This document shows, piece by piece, positions 17,312-26,151 of a stretch of DNA of 64,000 nucleotides (position 1 is the first letter of the stretch; each line of letters opens with the position of its first letter). The position numbers and the translations under genes are program-made. The notes below the pieces were generated by a model. It saw only the letters and a list, made by a program, of their open reading frames with translations. It made no database searches and had not been told where the DNA came from. Source of the stretch: REEB481 sp964586595 (GTDB lineage: Bacteria; Bacteroidota; Bacteroidia; NS11-12g; UBA955); contig CAZPHB010000016.1 of assembly GCA_964586595.1 (NCBI GenBank), forward strand, positions 1 to 64,000, read 5' to 3'.

Positions 17312-18307
17312 ATGACCAATCCCGTAGATCATAGTGAATGGATAGACCGCTACCTGCGCGGGGAACTGCGGGGTGAAGAGCTGGAATTGTTTGAACGCCG
17401 GCTCAGGCAGGATGCTGCTTTTTCTCTGGAGTTCAACACCCAAAAGCTGCTTGCCGAAGGCATCCGCCAGGCGCGCAGGGATGAATTGAAACGCTACATC
17501 GCCCAAAGAACCCGTCAACGGGTGATTACCCTTCCACGCAACCGGAGTTTCTTGATTGGCATCGCTGCATCCATTGCGCTGTTCGCCGCCGGATGGCTGG
17601 GTTGGAAGTCCGTTTTGCCTAAGGTAGAAACCTCTGTAGTTGCCTCGAACAATCCTGCACCGGGAACCAATGCGCCTGAATCCGGGATTTCGGCATTGCC
17701 TCCGCAATCCAACGCCCAGAAAGACCATACACTCAGCCGAACACAGGAAGAAGTCGTCGCAGTAGTCACACCGGATGCCAACCAGGAATTGGCGGAAGAT
17801 GCGCCCACAAATTTTCAGGATGACGCCGGCGTTCCTGAATCTGACATGCAACTTCCGGCTCCGGCCGAACCCGCTCCTGAACTTGTGGCCAGCGTTCGCT
17901 TAGCCCTCGCAGAATGGGAACAAAATGAAACCACGGCGGGCAATACGGCAGATCAGGTAAGCACCACAAAAGCGATGAAGAAGGTTCCTGAAAAGGCGCC
18001 AACTACATCGGATGAATCGTTTGCATCGGCACCTCAGACCATCCGAAGAGACAACAGCATTCAAGCCCAATACGATTTGGTGTTCCTGAAGGTACCCGAA
18101 CCCGGAATCAGCTATGAAATCAAAAGCGGAAATCAGATCGTCATCAACAACCTCGATTATCTGAACCCCCTGTTGATCAGATATCGGTCGCGTTACTTCC
18201 TGAAAAGTGCGGGCCAATGGTATGAACTGAACATGCAAACCAAAGGAAGGCAGCCGCTTGTGGCTTTAAAAGACAAAACCCTGTTGAATGAATTCGGCAA
18301 CGAATGA
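17312..18307 (+). CDS. single-pass membrane protein, probable anti-sigma factor
   Basis: A 331-residue protein. The cytoplasmic N-terminus (about 1-70, EWIDRYLRGELRGEELELFE) looks like the helical anti-sigma domain that begins many Bacteroidota anti-sigma proteins. One membrane span follows (FLIGIAASIALFAAGWLGW, about 75-93). The rest is a Pro/Ala/Glu-rich, probably disordered periplasmic segment, and the C-terminal ~80 residues are more ordered (YDLVFLKVPEPGISYEIK). No zinc-binding HxxxCxxC motif is seen. Position directly after the ECF sigma gene is the main support for the role. Its end overlaps the dapF start (ATGA). Confidence 0.6.
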   Translation: MTNPVDHSEWIDRYLRGELRGEELELFERRLRQDAAFSLEFNTQKLLAEGIRQARRDELKRYIAQRTRQRVITLPRNRSFLIGIAASIALFAAGWLGWKSVLPKVETSVVASNNPAPGTNAPESGISALPPQSNAQKDHTLSRTQEEVVAVVTPDANQELAEDAPTNFQDDAGVPESDMQLPAPAEPAPELVASVRLALAEWEQNETTAGNTADQVSTTKAMKKVPEKAPTTSDESFASAPQTIRRDNSIQAQYDLVFLKVPEPGISYEIKSGNQIVINNLDYLNPLLIRYRSRYFLKSAGQWYELNMQTKGRQPLVALKDKTLLNEFGNE

Positions 18308-19080
18308 AATTCTATAAATACCACGGCGCAGGCAATGATTTCATCCTGCTGGACAACCGCGACGGCAGCATTGCCCCGCTTCCCGTTCAGGACTGGTGCA
18401 ACCGTCATACCGGCATCGGCGCAGATGGGCTGATGTTGCTGGAACAAGACACTGCTTTGGACTTCCGGATGGTTTATTACAACAGCGACGGCAAACTGAG
18501 CACGCTTTGTGGCAATGGTGCCCGCTGCATCACGCGTTTCGCTGCCGACCTGGGCCTGATCAAAGGACAAACAGCACGGTTCACGGCGGCAGATGGTCCG
18601 CACGAAGCACGACTACTTCCTGACGGAAACATCGCGCTGCAGATGAACGACGTGCGCCATGTGGAACAACAGGGCGAAGACCTGATCCTGCACACGGGTT
18701 CTCCACATTACCTCATCTTCACCGACCGCGACCCCAACGCCTACGACTTGCTTACGCTGGCACATCGGGTGCGTTATTCAGAGGCTTATGCCGAAGCAGG
18801 CATCAACGTAAACCTGGTAGAACAGCGCAGCCCCGATACCCTGTTCATGCGCACTTATGAGCGCGGCGTGGAAAACGAAACCCTGAGCTGCGGCACAGGA
18901 GTTACTGCGGCTGCTTTAGGCACCCATGCCCGGAATAAAGGCAATGAAGGACATCATGAAGTGCATGTTCATACCCCGGGCGGCATCCTGCACGTGGCCT
19001 TCGATTTTCAACAGGAAATGTACCGCAACATTGTGCTCACCGGCCCTGCAGTAAAGGTTTTTGAAGGATTCATTTCATAG
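18304..19080 (+). CDS. dapF: diaminopimelate epimerase
   Basis: A 258-residue enzyme that interconverts LL- and meso-diaminopimelate for lysine and peptidoglycan. It has the pseudo-symmetric two-lobed fold with both catalytic cysteines, C69 (in LCGNGARC) and C196 (in SCGTGVTAAA), plus the start motif KYHGAGNDFILLD. It overlaps the preceding anti-sigma-like gene by 4 bp, so it is probably in the same transcript, an unusual partner for a cell-wall precursor enzyme. Its 3' end overlaps the convergent YkgJ-like gene by 11 bp. Confidence 0.97.
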   Translation: MKFYKYHGAGNDFILLDNRDGSIAPLPVQDWCNRHTGIGADGLMLLEQDTALDFRMVYYNSDGKLSTLCGNGARCITRFAADLGLIKGQTARFTAADGPHEARLLPDGNIALQMNDVRHVEQQGEDLILHTGSPHYLIFTDRDPNAYDLLTLAHRVRYSEAYAEAGINVNLVEQRSPDTLFMRTYERGVENETLSCGTGVTAAALGTHARNKGNEGHHEVHVHTPGGILHVAFDFQQEMYRNIVLTGPAVKVFEGFIS

Positions 19081-19570
19081 CAGGCAGCGCCTGTTCCAGC
19101 ATTTCCAGGATGCGAAACACCGCAGGACATATACTGCTGTTGGTCACCGCCAGATCGAGCTTCTGTACCATTTTCCGGTGCTGCGTATGCGGAAATTCCC
19201 GGCAGGCTTTCGGACGGTATTCATAAACGCCGCAATAGCGGTCGGCGCCTAAAAAGGGACAAGGTGTTTGTTTTAAGGCATAGATGCCGTCGGTATCTAA
19301 AAACAGGTATTGCTCGATAAAAGCGCCCGGTTTCATGCGCAAATGGGCGGCCAGCCGTTCAATGTCCTTGTCGAAAAACATCGGGCTTGTGGTGCTGCAA
19401 CAGTTGGCGCATTGCAGGCAATCCATCGTTTGAAACGTTTCTTCATGCGCTTCCTCAAACCATTCGTCCACCCGATTTGGCGGGCGTTTTTTGATGGCTT
19501 TCACGGTTTTACGGAAGGCTTCGCGCTTTTTGCGCGCCATTTCCTGCAATCCGTCGGCAGGATGACTCAC
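19070..19570 (-). CDS. YkgJ-family cysteine-cluster protein
   Basis: A 166-residue protein with the family's cysteine pattern: CLQCANCC at about residues 51-58, then CPFL and YCGVYEYRPKACREFP further on. This arrangement is thought to bind zinc or an Fe-S cluster. The N-terminus is rich in Lys/Arg. It overlaps the MauG-type gene by 4 bp (ATGA) and so is translated from the same message. The biochemical role of the family is unknown. Confidence 0.8.
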   Translation of the reverse strand: MSHPADGLQEMARKKREAFRKTVKAIKKRPPNRVDEWFEEAHEETFQTMDCLQCANCCSTTSPMFFDKDIERLAAHLRMKPGAFIEQYLFLDTDGIYALKQTPCPFLGADRYCGVYEYRPKACREFPHTQHRKMVQKLDLAVTNSSICPAVFRILEMLEQALPAMK

Positions 19571-20520
19571 GGGTTGAAATGCGATGAGGTGAGCGATTTG
19601 AGAAAGGCCACCAGGTCTGCCTGTTCCTGTGCGCTGAGGTTCAGGTTTGCCTTGATGAGCGGATCGCGGTTGATGGCACCGGGAACCTGGACATCCGGTT
19701 GGTTGTAATAGGCCACTACCGATTCAAGTGTGGGAAATGCACCGTTGTGCATGTAGGGTGCGGTGAGCGTGAGGTTGCGCAATCCGGGCACGCGAAAACT
19801 GCCCAAATCTTCAGGCTTTCCGCTGATCCGGATGCGTCCGCTGTCATTCCAGTTCTTTCCGTTGAACAAGCCAATGTTGCGGTATTCATCCACCGTAAAA
19901 TCGGGAGAAAAGTGACAATCGAAGCAGCCGGCCTTGCCAATGAACAGTTCACGGCCCCGTTGCGCGGCGGGGCTCAGCGCATTGCTGTCGCCGAACATGA
20001 ATCGATCGAACGGCGCATCGTACCATTCCAGACTGCGTTCATAGGCGGCGATGGCTTTGGAGAGCAGCGCGGCTGAAGGGCTGGAGCGATAAATGTTTCG
20101 GAAGGCCGCTTTGTACACCGGATCCTGACGCAGGCGGGATTCCACTTCGGCAGCAGTCATGCCCATTTCCACCGGATGCGTGACCGGATGCATCACCTGA
20201 GCCTCCAGGTTTTCGGCCCTGCCATCCCAGAACAGCAAGGTACGTGAAGACGCAGCAACCAATCCGGGCGTATTGCGCTGCGTGAAGCCGCCGTTGAAGC
20301 CTTTGGACAATGGCAGGGTATCTGAAAAGGCGCGGTTCGGAATATGACAGCCGGCGCAGCTCAGGCTTCTGTTCTTGCTCAGGATGGGGTCGAAGAAGAG
20401 CTTCCTTCCCAAGTCCACCTCGTTTTGCGGAATATCCTGATTGGACGCGAACAAGAATACCGATGCCAACCAAAGGCCCGGCACTGCCAGAAATAATCGT
20501 ATGTGGACCCGGGTCCTCAA
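19567..20520 (-). CDS. MauG/CcpA-type dihaem cytochrome c peroxidase
   Basis: A 317-residue exported protein. The signal peptide (MRTRVHIRLFLAVPGLWLAS) is followed by two haem c motifs, CAGCH at about residue 56 and CFDCH at about residue 200, and the family signature NTPGLVAAS...FWDGRAENLEAQ. Bacterial members reduce hydrogen peroxide in the periplasm or modify proteins (MauG). The length and motif spacing are normal. It is the first gene of a two-gene operon with the YkgJ-like protein. Confidence 0.92.
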   Translation of the reverse strand: MRTRVHIRLFLAVPGLWLASVFLFASNQDIPQNEVDLGRKLFFDPILSKNRSLSCAGCHIPNRAFSDTLPLSKGFNGGFTQRNTPGLVAASSRTLLFWDGRAENLEAQVMHPVTHPVEMGMTAAEVESRLRQDPVYKAAFRNIYRSSPSAALLSKAIAAYERSLEWYDAPFDRFMFGDSNALSPAAQRGRELFIGKAGCFDCHFSPDFTVDEYRNIGLFNGKNWNDSGRIRISGKPEDLGSFRVPGLRNLTLTAPYMHNGAFPTLESVVAYYNQPDVQVPGAINRDPLIKANLNLSAQEQADLVAFLKSLTSSHFNP

Positions 20521-20721
20521 GTGGTTGCGAAATTACAAAACCTTCCTCCAGGAAACTTAAATTCAGGCATGGCAAAGAACGATGGCCTGACTTTACCCTG
20601 GGCTGCTGTTGCGCTGTTTTAGAACTGATTTACAGATGCCAAACCGACTAATTTATGCTGAAACAAACCGGATGGGCGCAAACCTATACAGGCAGAAAAA
20701 TGCCAACTCCTTCAACATCCT

Positions 20722-21432
20722 TCAGCTGCCGCGGTCGTATTTCCGCAGCAACTTCACAAACACTTCAAGGTCTTTCGGGTAAGGCGCCGTTGCTTCAACT
20801 TCGGTGCCATCGAGGGCTTTGAAGCGGATGGTATGGGCATGCAGGGCGAAACGTTTGATGAGTGGCGAGTCTTCGCCATGAACATGTCTTTTGATGGAAG
20901 AAAGCAGATGTTCGCGGCCGCCATAGCGGGTATCGCAGGCAATGCGTGCATTTTGTGAGGCCAGATGTACCCTGATTTGGTGCATACGTCCGGTTTTCGG
21001 GCGGGCTTCCATGAGCGTGAAATGACGAAACAATTCCAAAGCAGAAAATACCGTCAGTGCCGGCTTTCCGCGTTTCTTGTCGATGCGGATGTGTTCGGCA
21101 TCATCGGTATTGATGGGCAGATCGACCACAAAATCCTGTACCGGCAGTTGCCCTTCTACCACGCAGTGGTAAATTTTTGTTACGGTGCGTTGTTCAAACT
21201 GCAGCGCGAGGTTTCTGTAGGCTTCCGGATTGAGGGCGATGACCATGGCACCTGAAGTTTCGCGATCCAGCCGATGACACAGCTGGGCATCCGGATATGC
21301 GACACGGGCCGCCTCCAGCACGCTGGGCACGCCACTGTCCTGCCGCTCATGCAGTGATGCCACATTGGGTGGCTTGTTGATCACCAGGTAATCGGCGTCT
21401 TCGCGGATGATCCACTCGCGGAACCTGTTCAT
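20722..21432 (-). CDS. RluD-family RNA pseudouridine synthase
   Basis: A 236-residue protein from MNRFREWIIRED. The ATG overlaps the upstream exonuclease stop as ATGA, which decides the start over a longer in-frame extension. The catalytic motif HRLDRETSG, with the essential Asp, is present, along with RPKTGRMHQIRVHLAS. No S4 RNA-binding domain precedes the catalytic domain, so it belongs with RluA/TruC-like short forms. The target uridine cannot be told from sequence. It is the last gene of the rpsP operon. Confidence 0.9.
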   Translation of the reverse strand: MNRFREWIIREDADYLVINKPPNVASLHERQDSGVPSVLEAARVAYPDAQLCHRLDRETSGAMVIALNPEAYRNLALQFEQRTVTKIYHCVVEGQLPVQDFVVDLPINTDDAEHIRIDKKRGKPALTVFSALELFRHFTLMEARPKTGRMHQIRVHLASQNARIACDTRYGGREHLLSSIKRHVHGEDSPLIKRFALHAHTIRFKALDGTEVEATAPYPKDLEVFVKLLRKYDRGS

Positions 21433-22205
21433 GCCTGATCGCTGCGCAGACTGAGTCGAATTCGGGTGAGCACCTGTTTGGTTTGCAGAGAGAACTCTCC
21501 GTTCATCATCCATTCATAGTATGAAGGCTCGTCGCGCATCACCTGTTTCACCTTCTTGCCTTTATGCTTGCCGAAGTTGAAATACACCTCGCCATCGTTG
21601 CCGTAAACCATGCGTCCGGCAAGATCTGCACGGTCGTCCTGACCGCTGATTTTCTGGAGGTGTTCAACGGTTGGTTCCAGTTGCGGATAGCGGCTCAGCT
21701 GGGCGCATAGAATTTCCCAAGTTGCCTCGGTATCGGCGGCGGCACTGTGGGCATCTTTCAATTCTTTATTGCAATAAAATCGGTATGCCGCGCTGAGGTC
21801 ACGCGGTTCCATGGCATGAAAAATGCGCATGGCATCGACAAACTTCCGTTTTTCATATTCGAGGGAAATGCCACAACGCAGAAACTCTTCCACCAACATG
21901 GGAAAGTCGAAGCGGTTGCTGTTGAAGCCGGCAAAATCACAATCGGCGAACCATTGATGGATTTCTCCTGCTTTATCCTTGAAGAAAGGCGCCTCACGCA
22001 CATCGTCGTCGCTGATGCCGTGAATGGCGGTTGATTCAGGCGGAATGGGAACCCCGGGATTAAAACGATAATAGCGGCGTTCTTCTGTTTGGTCCGGCAT
22101 TACACGAATCATAAACATATCGATGATGCGGTCGCGACTGAAGTTCACACCGGTGGTTTCCAGGTCAAAAATTACCAGGGGCCTTTGTAGTTTTAAGTGT
22201 ATCAT
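21429..22205 (-). CDS. DnaQ-like DEDDh 3'-5' exonuclease with ExoX-like C-terminus
   Basis: A 258-residue protein. Exo I is VIFDLETTGVNF (D and E ligands), Exo II lies around GFNSNRFDFPML (Asp), and Exo III is AHSAAADTEAT (His and Asp). All catalytic residues are present. After the nuclease domain, a C-terminal module of ~70 residues contains FNFGKHKGKKVKQV, as seen in ExoX-like proteins. It could proofread, repair DNA or trim RNA. It overlaps trmD and the pseudouridine synthase gene by 4 bp each. Confidence 0.9.
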   Translation of the reverse strand: MIHLKLQRPLVIFDLETTGVNFSRDRIIDMFMIRVMPDQTEERRYYRFNPGVPIPPESTAIHGISDDDVREAPFFKDKAGEIHQWFADCDFAGFNSNRFDFPMLVEEFLRCGISLEYEKRKFVDAMRIFHAMEPRDLSAAYRFYCNKELKDAHSAAADTEATWEILCAQLSRYPQLEPTVEHLQKISGQDDRADLAGRMVYGNDGEVYFNFGKHKGKKVKQVMRDEPSYYEWMMNGEFSLQTKQVLTRIRLSLRSDQA

Positions 22206-22903
22206 AGCTGTTCATTCAAACCGTCCAACAGGTCGGGACGTAGTTTTTGTGTTCTTTCATGGCTTTGTTCCATGCGCCAGGCGGCAATTTTTGCGTGGTC
22301 GCCGCTGAGCAGCACTTCCGGAACCTGCAAACCTGCAAAAAGTTCCGGGCGTGTATATACGGGAGGTGCGAGCAACTGATCCTGGAAGGTGTCAGAAAGT
22401 GCCGACTCTTCATTGCCCAATACGCCGGGCAGGAGGCGCACCACGGCATCAATCACGATGGCGGCTGCCAATTCGCCACCTGTAAGCACATAATCGCCCA
22501 CGGAGATTTCTTTGGTAACATACAGGTCGCGGATGCGTTGATCGATGCCTTTGTAGTGGCCGCATAACAGGAGCAGGTTACCTGCCAGCGACAGGCGATT
22601 GGCAGCAGCCTGATTCAGGGTTTGGCCATCGGGCGTAAGGTAAATCACTTCATCGTAGCTGCGCTCCGATTTCAGTTGTTCGATGCAACGGCTGATGGGT
22701 TCGGCCATGAGTACCATACCGGCGCCTCCTCCAAAAGGGTAATCATCAATTTGACGGTACTTTCCGATGCCGAAATCATGCAGATTATGAACGACAATTT
22801 CTGCCAGTCCTTTATCCTGCGCGCGCTTCACGATGGAATGATTCAATACCCCGTCAAGGATTCCGGGGACCGCCGAAATGACATCTATGCGCATGTGATT
22901 CAA
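22202..22903 (-). CDS. trmD: tRNA (guanine37-N1)-methyltransferase
   Basis: A 233-residue SPOUT methyltransferase that makes m1G37 in tRNA and prevents frameshifting. It has the trefoil-knot AdoMet site (LLLLCGHYKGIDQRI, ISVGDYVLTGGELA) and the early DDYPFGGGAGMVL. It overlaps rimM and the exonuclease gene by 4 bp each, and the rpsP-rimM-trmD order is that of many bacteria. Confidence 0.97.
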   Translation of the reverse strand: MNHMRIDVISAVPGILDGVLNHSIVKRAQDKGLAEIVVHNLHDFGIGKYRQIDDYPFGGGAGMVLMAEPISRCIEQLKSERSYDEVIYLTPDGQTLNQAAANRLSLAGNLLLLCGHYKGIDQRIRDLYVTKEISVGDYVLTGGELAAAIVIDAVVRLLPGVLGNEESALSDTFQDQLLAPPVYTRPELFAGLQVPEVLLSGDHAKIAAWRMEQSHERTQKLRPDLLDGLNEQL

Positions 22904-23403
22904 ATATCGAGAAAACCTTCAGGGAGTTGCACCATAACTTTTTGCTCCCTGATGTTCTGCGATCTTACCAGTCCTTTGGGAATAAGTATTTCGCCCTGTT
23001 CCGCCCATACTACGAGCATGATTTGACCGGGAAAAGCTTCTACACGTGTGATGGCACCAATGAATCCGAGGGTTTCATCATACACCTTGCAGCCAACAAG
23101 GCTGATTTTGGATGGCTGTTGAACTTCCCCGCCCGGAACGAGGATTTCACGATCTTCAAGGGCGCGGGCGGTTGCTTCGGAGGCAACGTGGTCCAGCCGC
23201 AACAGGCCGGAGTGTGCATCCCAGTATTCAACGAAAAAAGGAACCCCTTTTCCGTCATAGTTGACAAAAAGGAATTCCTTTTCTTGAATGGCTTCAGGGA
23301 TTGATTCAGGGAGCAGTTGAACCCGCAAGGTTCCATCGAACCCATGCTTCCGTGCGATCCTGCCTATTTTTACCAGGCGGGGAATAACGCCGGGGTGCAT
23401 CAC
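22900..23403 (-). CDS. rimM: ribosome maturation factor RimM
   Basis: A 167-residue assembly factor for the 30S head. The N-terminal beta-barrel begins VKIGRIARKHGFDGTLRV, and the C-terminal PRC-barrel carries SLVGCKVYDETLGFIGAI and PGQIMLVVWAEQGEILIPKG. It lies 9 bp after rpsP and overlaps trmD, its usual neighbours. Confidence 0.95.
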   Translation of the reverse strand: MMHPGVIPRLVKIGRIARKHGFDGTLRVQLLPESIPEAIQEKEFLFVNYDGKGVPFFVEYWDAHSGLLRLDHVASEATARALEDREILVPGGEVQQPSKISLVGCKVYDETLGFIGAITRVEAFPGQIMLVVWAEQGEILIPKGLVRSQNIREQKVMVQLPEGFLDI

Positions 23404-23412
23404 TCCATGAAT

Positions 23413-23988
23413 TTATTCTGCAGCAGCTTCGGGGCTGTCGGCAGCAGTTTCGGGATTGTCGGCAGCAATTTCTTCGGTGGCCGGAATTTCTTCGGCTTCC
23501 GTTGCTTCTTCGCTCACCATTTCATTGGCAACGAGCAATTTGGCTGCTACTTTCTCCGCGATTTGCTGACGCTTGACAGCTTCCTGCTTCATCAGGCCGG
23601 ATTTGAGATCAGCTTTGGCAGAAGCAAGCTTGTTGCGCTTGGCTTCTACTTTGTTGGTCTTCTCTTCCAGCCATTTGCTGAATTTCTCGTCTGCCTGTTC
23701 CTGACTGATGGCGCCTTTGTTTACGCCTGTTTGCAGGTGGTGCTTGTACATAGCTCCTTTGTACGAGAGGATGGCACGGGCGGTATCCGTAGGTTGTGCA
23801 CCTTTGAATAACCATTCCACTGCCTTGTCCAGGTTCAGGTCAATTGTTGCAGGGTTCGTTACAGGGTTGTACGATCCCAATTTAGAAATGAACCGGCCGT
23901 CTCTCGGAGCACGTGAATCCGCCACCACAATGTGGAAGAAGGCGCGCTTCTTCCTGCCGTGTCTTTGTAATCTGATCTTTACTGACAT
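23413..23988 (-). CDS. rpsP: 30S ribosomal protein bS16 with long C-terminal tail
   Basis: A 191-residue protein. The first ~80 residues are bS16 (MSVKIRLQRHGRKKRAFFHI, GSYNPVTNPA, QPTDTARAILSYKG). About 110 more residues follow: a Lys/Ala-rich helical stretch (EEKTNKVEAKRNKLASAKAD) and an acidic Ala/Glu tail. Extended bS16 is common in Bacteroidota. It heads the operon rpsP-rimM-trmD-exonuclease-pseudouridine synthase. A TATATTTG box lies about 45 bp upstream. Confidence 0.96.
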   Translation of the reverse strand: MSVKIRLQRHGRKKRAFFHIVVADSRAPRDGRFISKLGSYNPVTNPATIDLNLDKAVEWLFKGAQPTDTARAILSYKGAMYKHHLQTGVNKGAISQEQADEKFSKWLEEKTNKVEAKRNKLASAKADLKSGLMKQEAVKRQQIAEKVAAKLLVANEMVSEEATEAEEIPATEEIAADNPETAADSPEAAAE

Positions 23989-24033
23989 TTAGTTTGGGTC
24001 TTTAAAGTCCCGGGGTCTCCATTTCCGGGGGTG

Positions 24034-24041
24034 CAAATATA
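24034..24041 (-). promoter_or_regulatory. candidate -7 box of the rpsP operon
   Basis: TATATTTG fits TAnnTTTG and lies 46 bp before the rpsP ATG. The leader between them contains a GC-rich inverted segment (CCCCCGG...CCCCGGG) that might fold. Confidence 0.4.
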
Positions 24042-24159
24042 GAGGAATTTTATGATGTATGCTCAGATCCCAAGAGAATGGATGTATCCTTGACTGCCCG
24101 GGCATTGGGCAGCTTGAATAAAATCGCACTCCATTCACAAAACCCGAACAAGCAAATAT

Positions 24160-24543
24160 TTACAATGCGGCGGCGAGGTACGCGGAAAACTCCTGCTTCA
24201 GATCGGCAAAGATCTTCGCAAAGGTTTCCATGCGGTCGCGCAAACCGGCGTGATCCTGCGTGCGGCGGTGATCGGTTGCGATGTTGTTGGCTTTGGCTTC
24301 TTCAACAATGCGGTGTTCATCTTCGCGGATGTCGTGGATCAACTCATCGATTACCTCCTGATGGCGGATGAACTGATTCTGAAAATGTTCCGCTTTTGAA
24401 GTGATTTCCAACTTGGTGTTGGCACGGAGCAATTCTGACAACCTGTTCTCATAGGTTCTGATTTCATCGGATGCGAAGTTGAGCGTTTCCTGCCAGGCTT
24501 TGTGCTCGGCGTGCAGCTCGTGGATGTACTTGGTGTCGTTCAT
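24160..24543 (-). CDS. small coiled-coil protein of unknown function
   Basis: A 127-residue, strongly charged helical protein with no signal peptide or membrane span. Heptad-like spacing runs through most of it (WQETLNFASDEIRTYENRLS, VIDELIHDIREDEHRIVEEA). Several His residues are present. I do not recognise a family. It lies 19 bp after the universal stress protein gene and is probably co-transcribed, which suggests a stress role. Confidence 0.6.
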   Translation of the reverse strand: MNDTKYIHELHAEHKAWQETLNFASDEIRTYENRLSELLRANTKLEITSKAEHFQNQFIRHQEVIDELIHDIREDEHRIVEEAKANNIATDHRRTQDHAGLRDRMETFAKIFADLKQEFSAYLAAAL

Positions 24544-24562
24544 ATAATGTTTCTTTTGATGA

Positions 24563-25378
24563 TTAGTGAATGATTAAGAGTGGAATTTCAGTAGTTGTTG
24601 CCAAGGTTTTAGCCACACTTTTATGCAGCAGACGCTCGGACCATTCCCGATGCCGGGCTTGAACCACAAGCAGCGCTGCCTTTCTGCTTTTGGCTGCTTC
24701 CTGCAGTTCACGGGCCACACTTTCTCCGTTTACCTCCAAAAGTTCCAGGTTGAGGTTTCTGTTCACGTATTGCTGAAGCAATTTTTTGGGAAAAGACGAC
24801 TCGGGCTTGTCACTGTTGCGCACATGGATGAATACTATTTGAGGATGATCTGCAGCTGCGAACGCCAGCAACGACTCGGAAAGTGTTTCCTCCGAACCGC
24901 TGTAATCGGTGCCAAAGGCAAGCACATTCCAAGATGTCCACGAGGCCGATTCAGGCACCACCAACAAAGGCACAGAAAGGTGATTCACCATCAGTTCTGT
25001 ATGGGTACCGGACAGGCGATCGAACCAGTTTTGGACCCCATGGGTACCCATCACCACCAAATCTGCCTGATGGTTTTGCACCTGATCATTCAAGGAACCG
25101 GATAAATCCCCTACAAGCACTGAAGTTTCCACCTTCACGCCGTAATCGGCGCGGATGCTTCTTGCCATTGCCTCCAGGTCGGCACTGCTGGCAGCCATTT
25201 GTTCCCGCGAAGCGTCAAGGGTATAATAGGCTGGAACATACGGATCCGGTATGGCGGCATTTACCGCATGCATCAGGTGCAGCGCACCGCCGTGCAGCGA
25301 CATCATTTTAGCGGCATATTGCACCGCACGCGTTGACGCTTGAGAAAAATCAACCGGAATCAGAATGCACTTGAACAT
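24563..25378 (-). CDS. tandem-domain universal stress protein (UspA family)
   Basis: A 271-residue protein from MFKCILIPVDFSQAS. It carries two Usp folds. The first keeps the ATP-binding pattern G-2x-G-9x-G-T in GTHGVQNWFDRLSGT, and the second (from about residue 155) has lost it. Tandem Usp proteins of this kind are often induced by low oxygen or starvation. The gene sits at the downstream end of the cbb3 oxidase block on the same strand. Confidence 0.9.
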   Translation of the reverse strand: MFKCILIPVDFSQASTRAVQYAAKMMSLHGGALHLMHAVNAAIPDPYVPAYYTLDASREQMAASSADLEAMARSIRADYGVKVETSVLVGDLSGSLNDQVQNHQADLVVMGTHGVQNWFDRLSGTHTELMVNHLSVPLLVVPESASWTSWNVLAFGTDYSGSEETLSESLLAFAAADHPQIVFIHVRNSDKPESSFPKKLLQQYVNRNLNLELLEVNGESVARELQEAAKSRKAALLVVQARHREWSERLLHKSVAKTLATTTEIPLLIIH

Positions 25379-25446
25379 CAGGCACAAAGTACCCGCTGCT
25401 GCTTAAATCCGGTGGTGAGCAATATCAAAGAAACTGTTGAGTGATG

Positions 25447-26151
25447 TCAATGTGCGGGGCGGCAACAAGATGGTTTCTGCGATGCTGTTTCAAAGGCCGG
25501 GCTGATTCCGGGAATACCGAGGCCGGCGCCCTTCAGAATAAAAAACACTGCTATCACCGCGAGGGGAATGGTTTTCCACCATTTGCTGCGCAGGTATTGC
25601 TTCAACGGTTTTGGCGCCAGTCGATTCCAGGATGCCGCAAACATCAGCACGGGCGCATTGGCCAAACCAAACAAAGCCATAAACAACAATCCATGCTGCC
25701 AGGAAGCGGTGGCCATAGCTCCGGCGGCGGCGGCATAAACCAAACCGCAGGGCAGCAAGCCATTGAAAAACCCCAACAAAAGCATCCCGGCGGCACTTCC
25801 CGCCCTGATGCCGGCAAAGCGGCTCACCGAAGCAAAAACGCGGGCGAAGGCCGTTCCGGAGACGGCTTTTGCAGAAAACAGCAAACTTGCCAGGATGACG
25901 AGACCGGCAAACATCATCAGCCAACGCTGCACAAGCACCATAGATGCGAGCTGACCCACAGCCCCCATGAGCACTCCGATGAACATGTATCCTGCGATCC
26001 TTCCGCTGTGGTGCAACAGCATTTGCCGAAACAGGCTGTTCCATCCGGCATGCGCCGCGCCAATACCTGCCATCAGCGGACCGCACATTCCCAGGCAGTG
26101 CATGCTGCCCGCCAGGCCTGTGGCCAGCGCAGCAAAGTAAAAACTGTTCAT
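25447..26151 (-). CDS. TauE/SafE-like membrane protein linked to cbb3 oxidase
   Basis: A 234-residue protein with about six membrane spans. The N-terminus HCLGMCGPLM and the later LLPCGLVYAAAAGA are typical of the cytochrome-biogenesis/urease-accessory branch (COG2836) that travels with ccoGHIS genes. The conserved His and Cys residues suggest copper handling for the oxidase, as inferred for relatives. A CC-rich tail (SCCRPAH) could bind metal. It overlaps ccoH by 4 bp. Confidence 0.85.
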   Translation of the reverse strand: MNSFYFAALATGLAGSMHCLGMCGPLMAGIGAAHAGWNSLFRQMLLHHSGRIAGYMFIGVLMGAVGQLASMVLVQRWLMMFAGLVILASLLFSAKAVSGTAFARVFASVSRFAGIRAGSAAGMLLLGFFNGLLPCGLVYAAAAGAMATASWQHGLLFMALFGLANAPVLMFAASWNRLAPKPLKQYLRSKWWKTIPLAVIAVFFILKGAGLGIPGISPAFETASQKPSCCRPAH

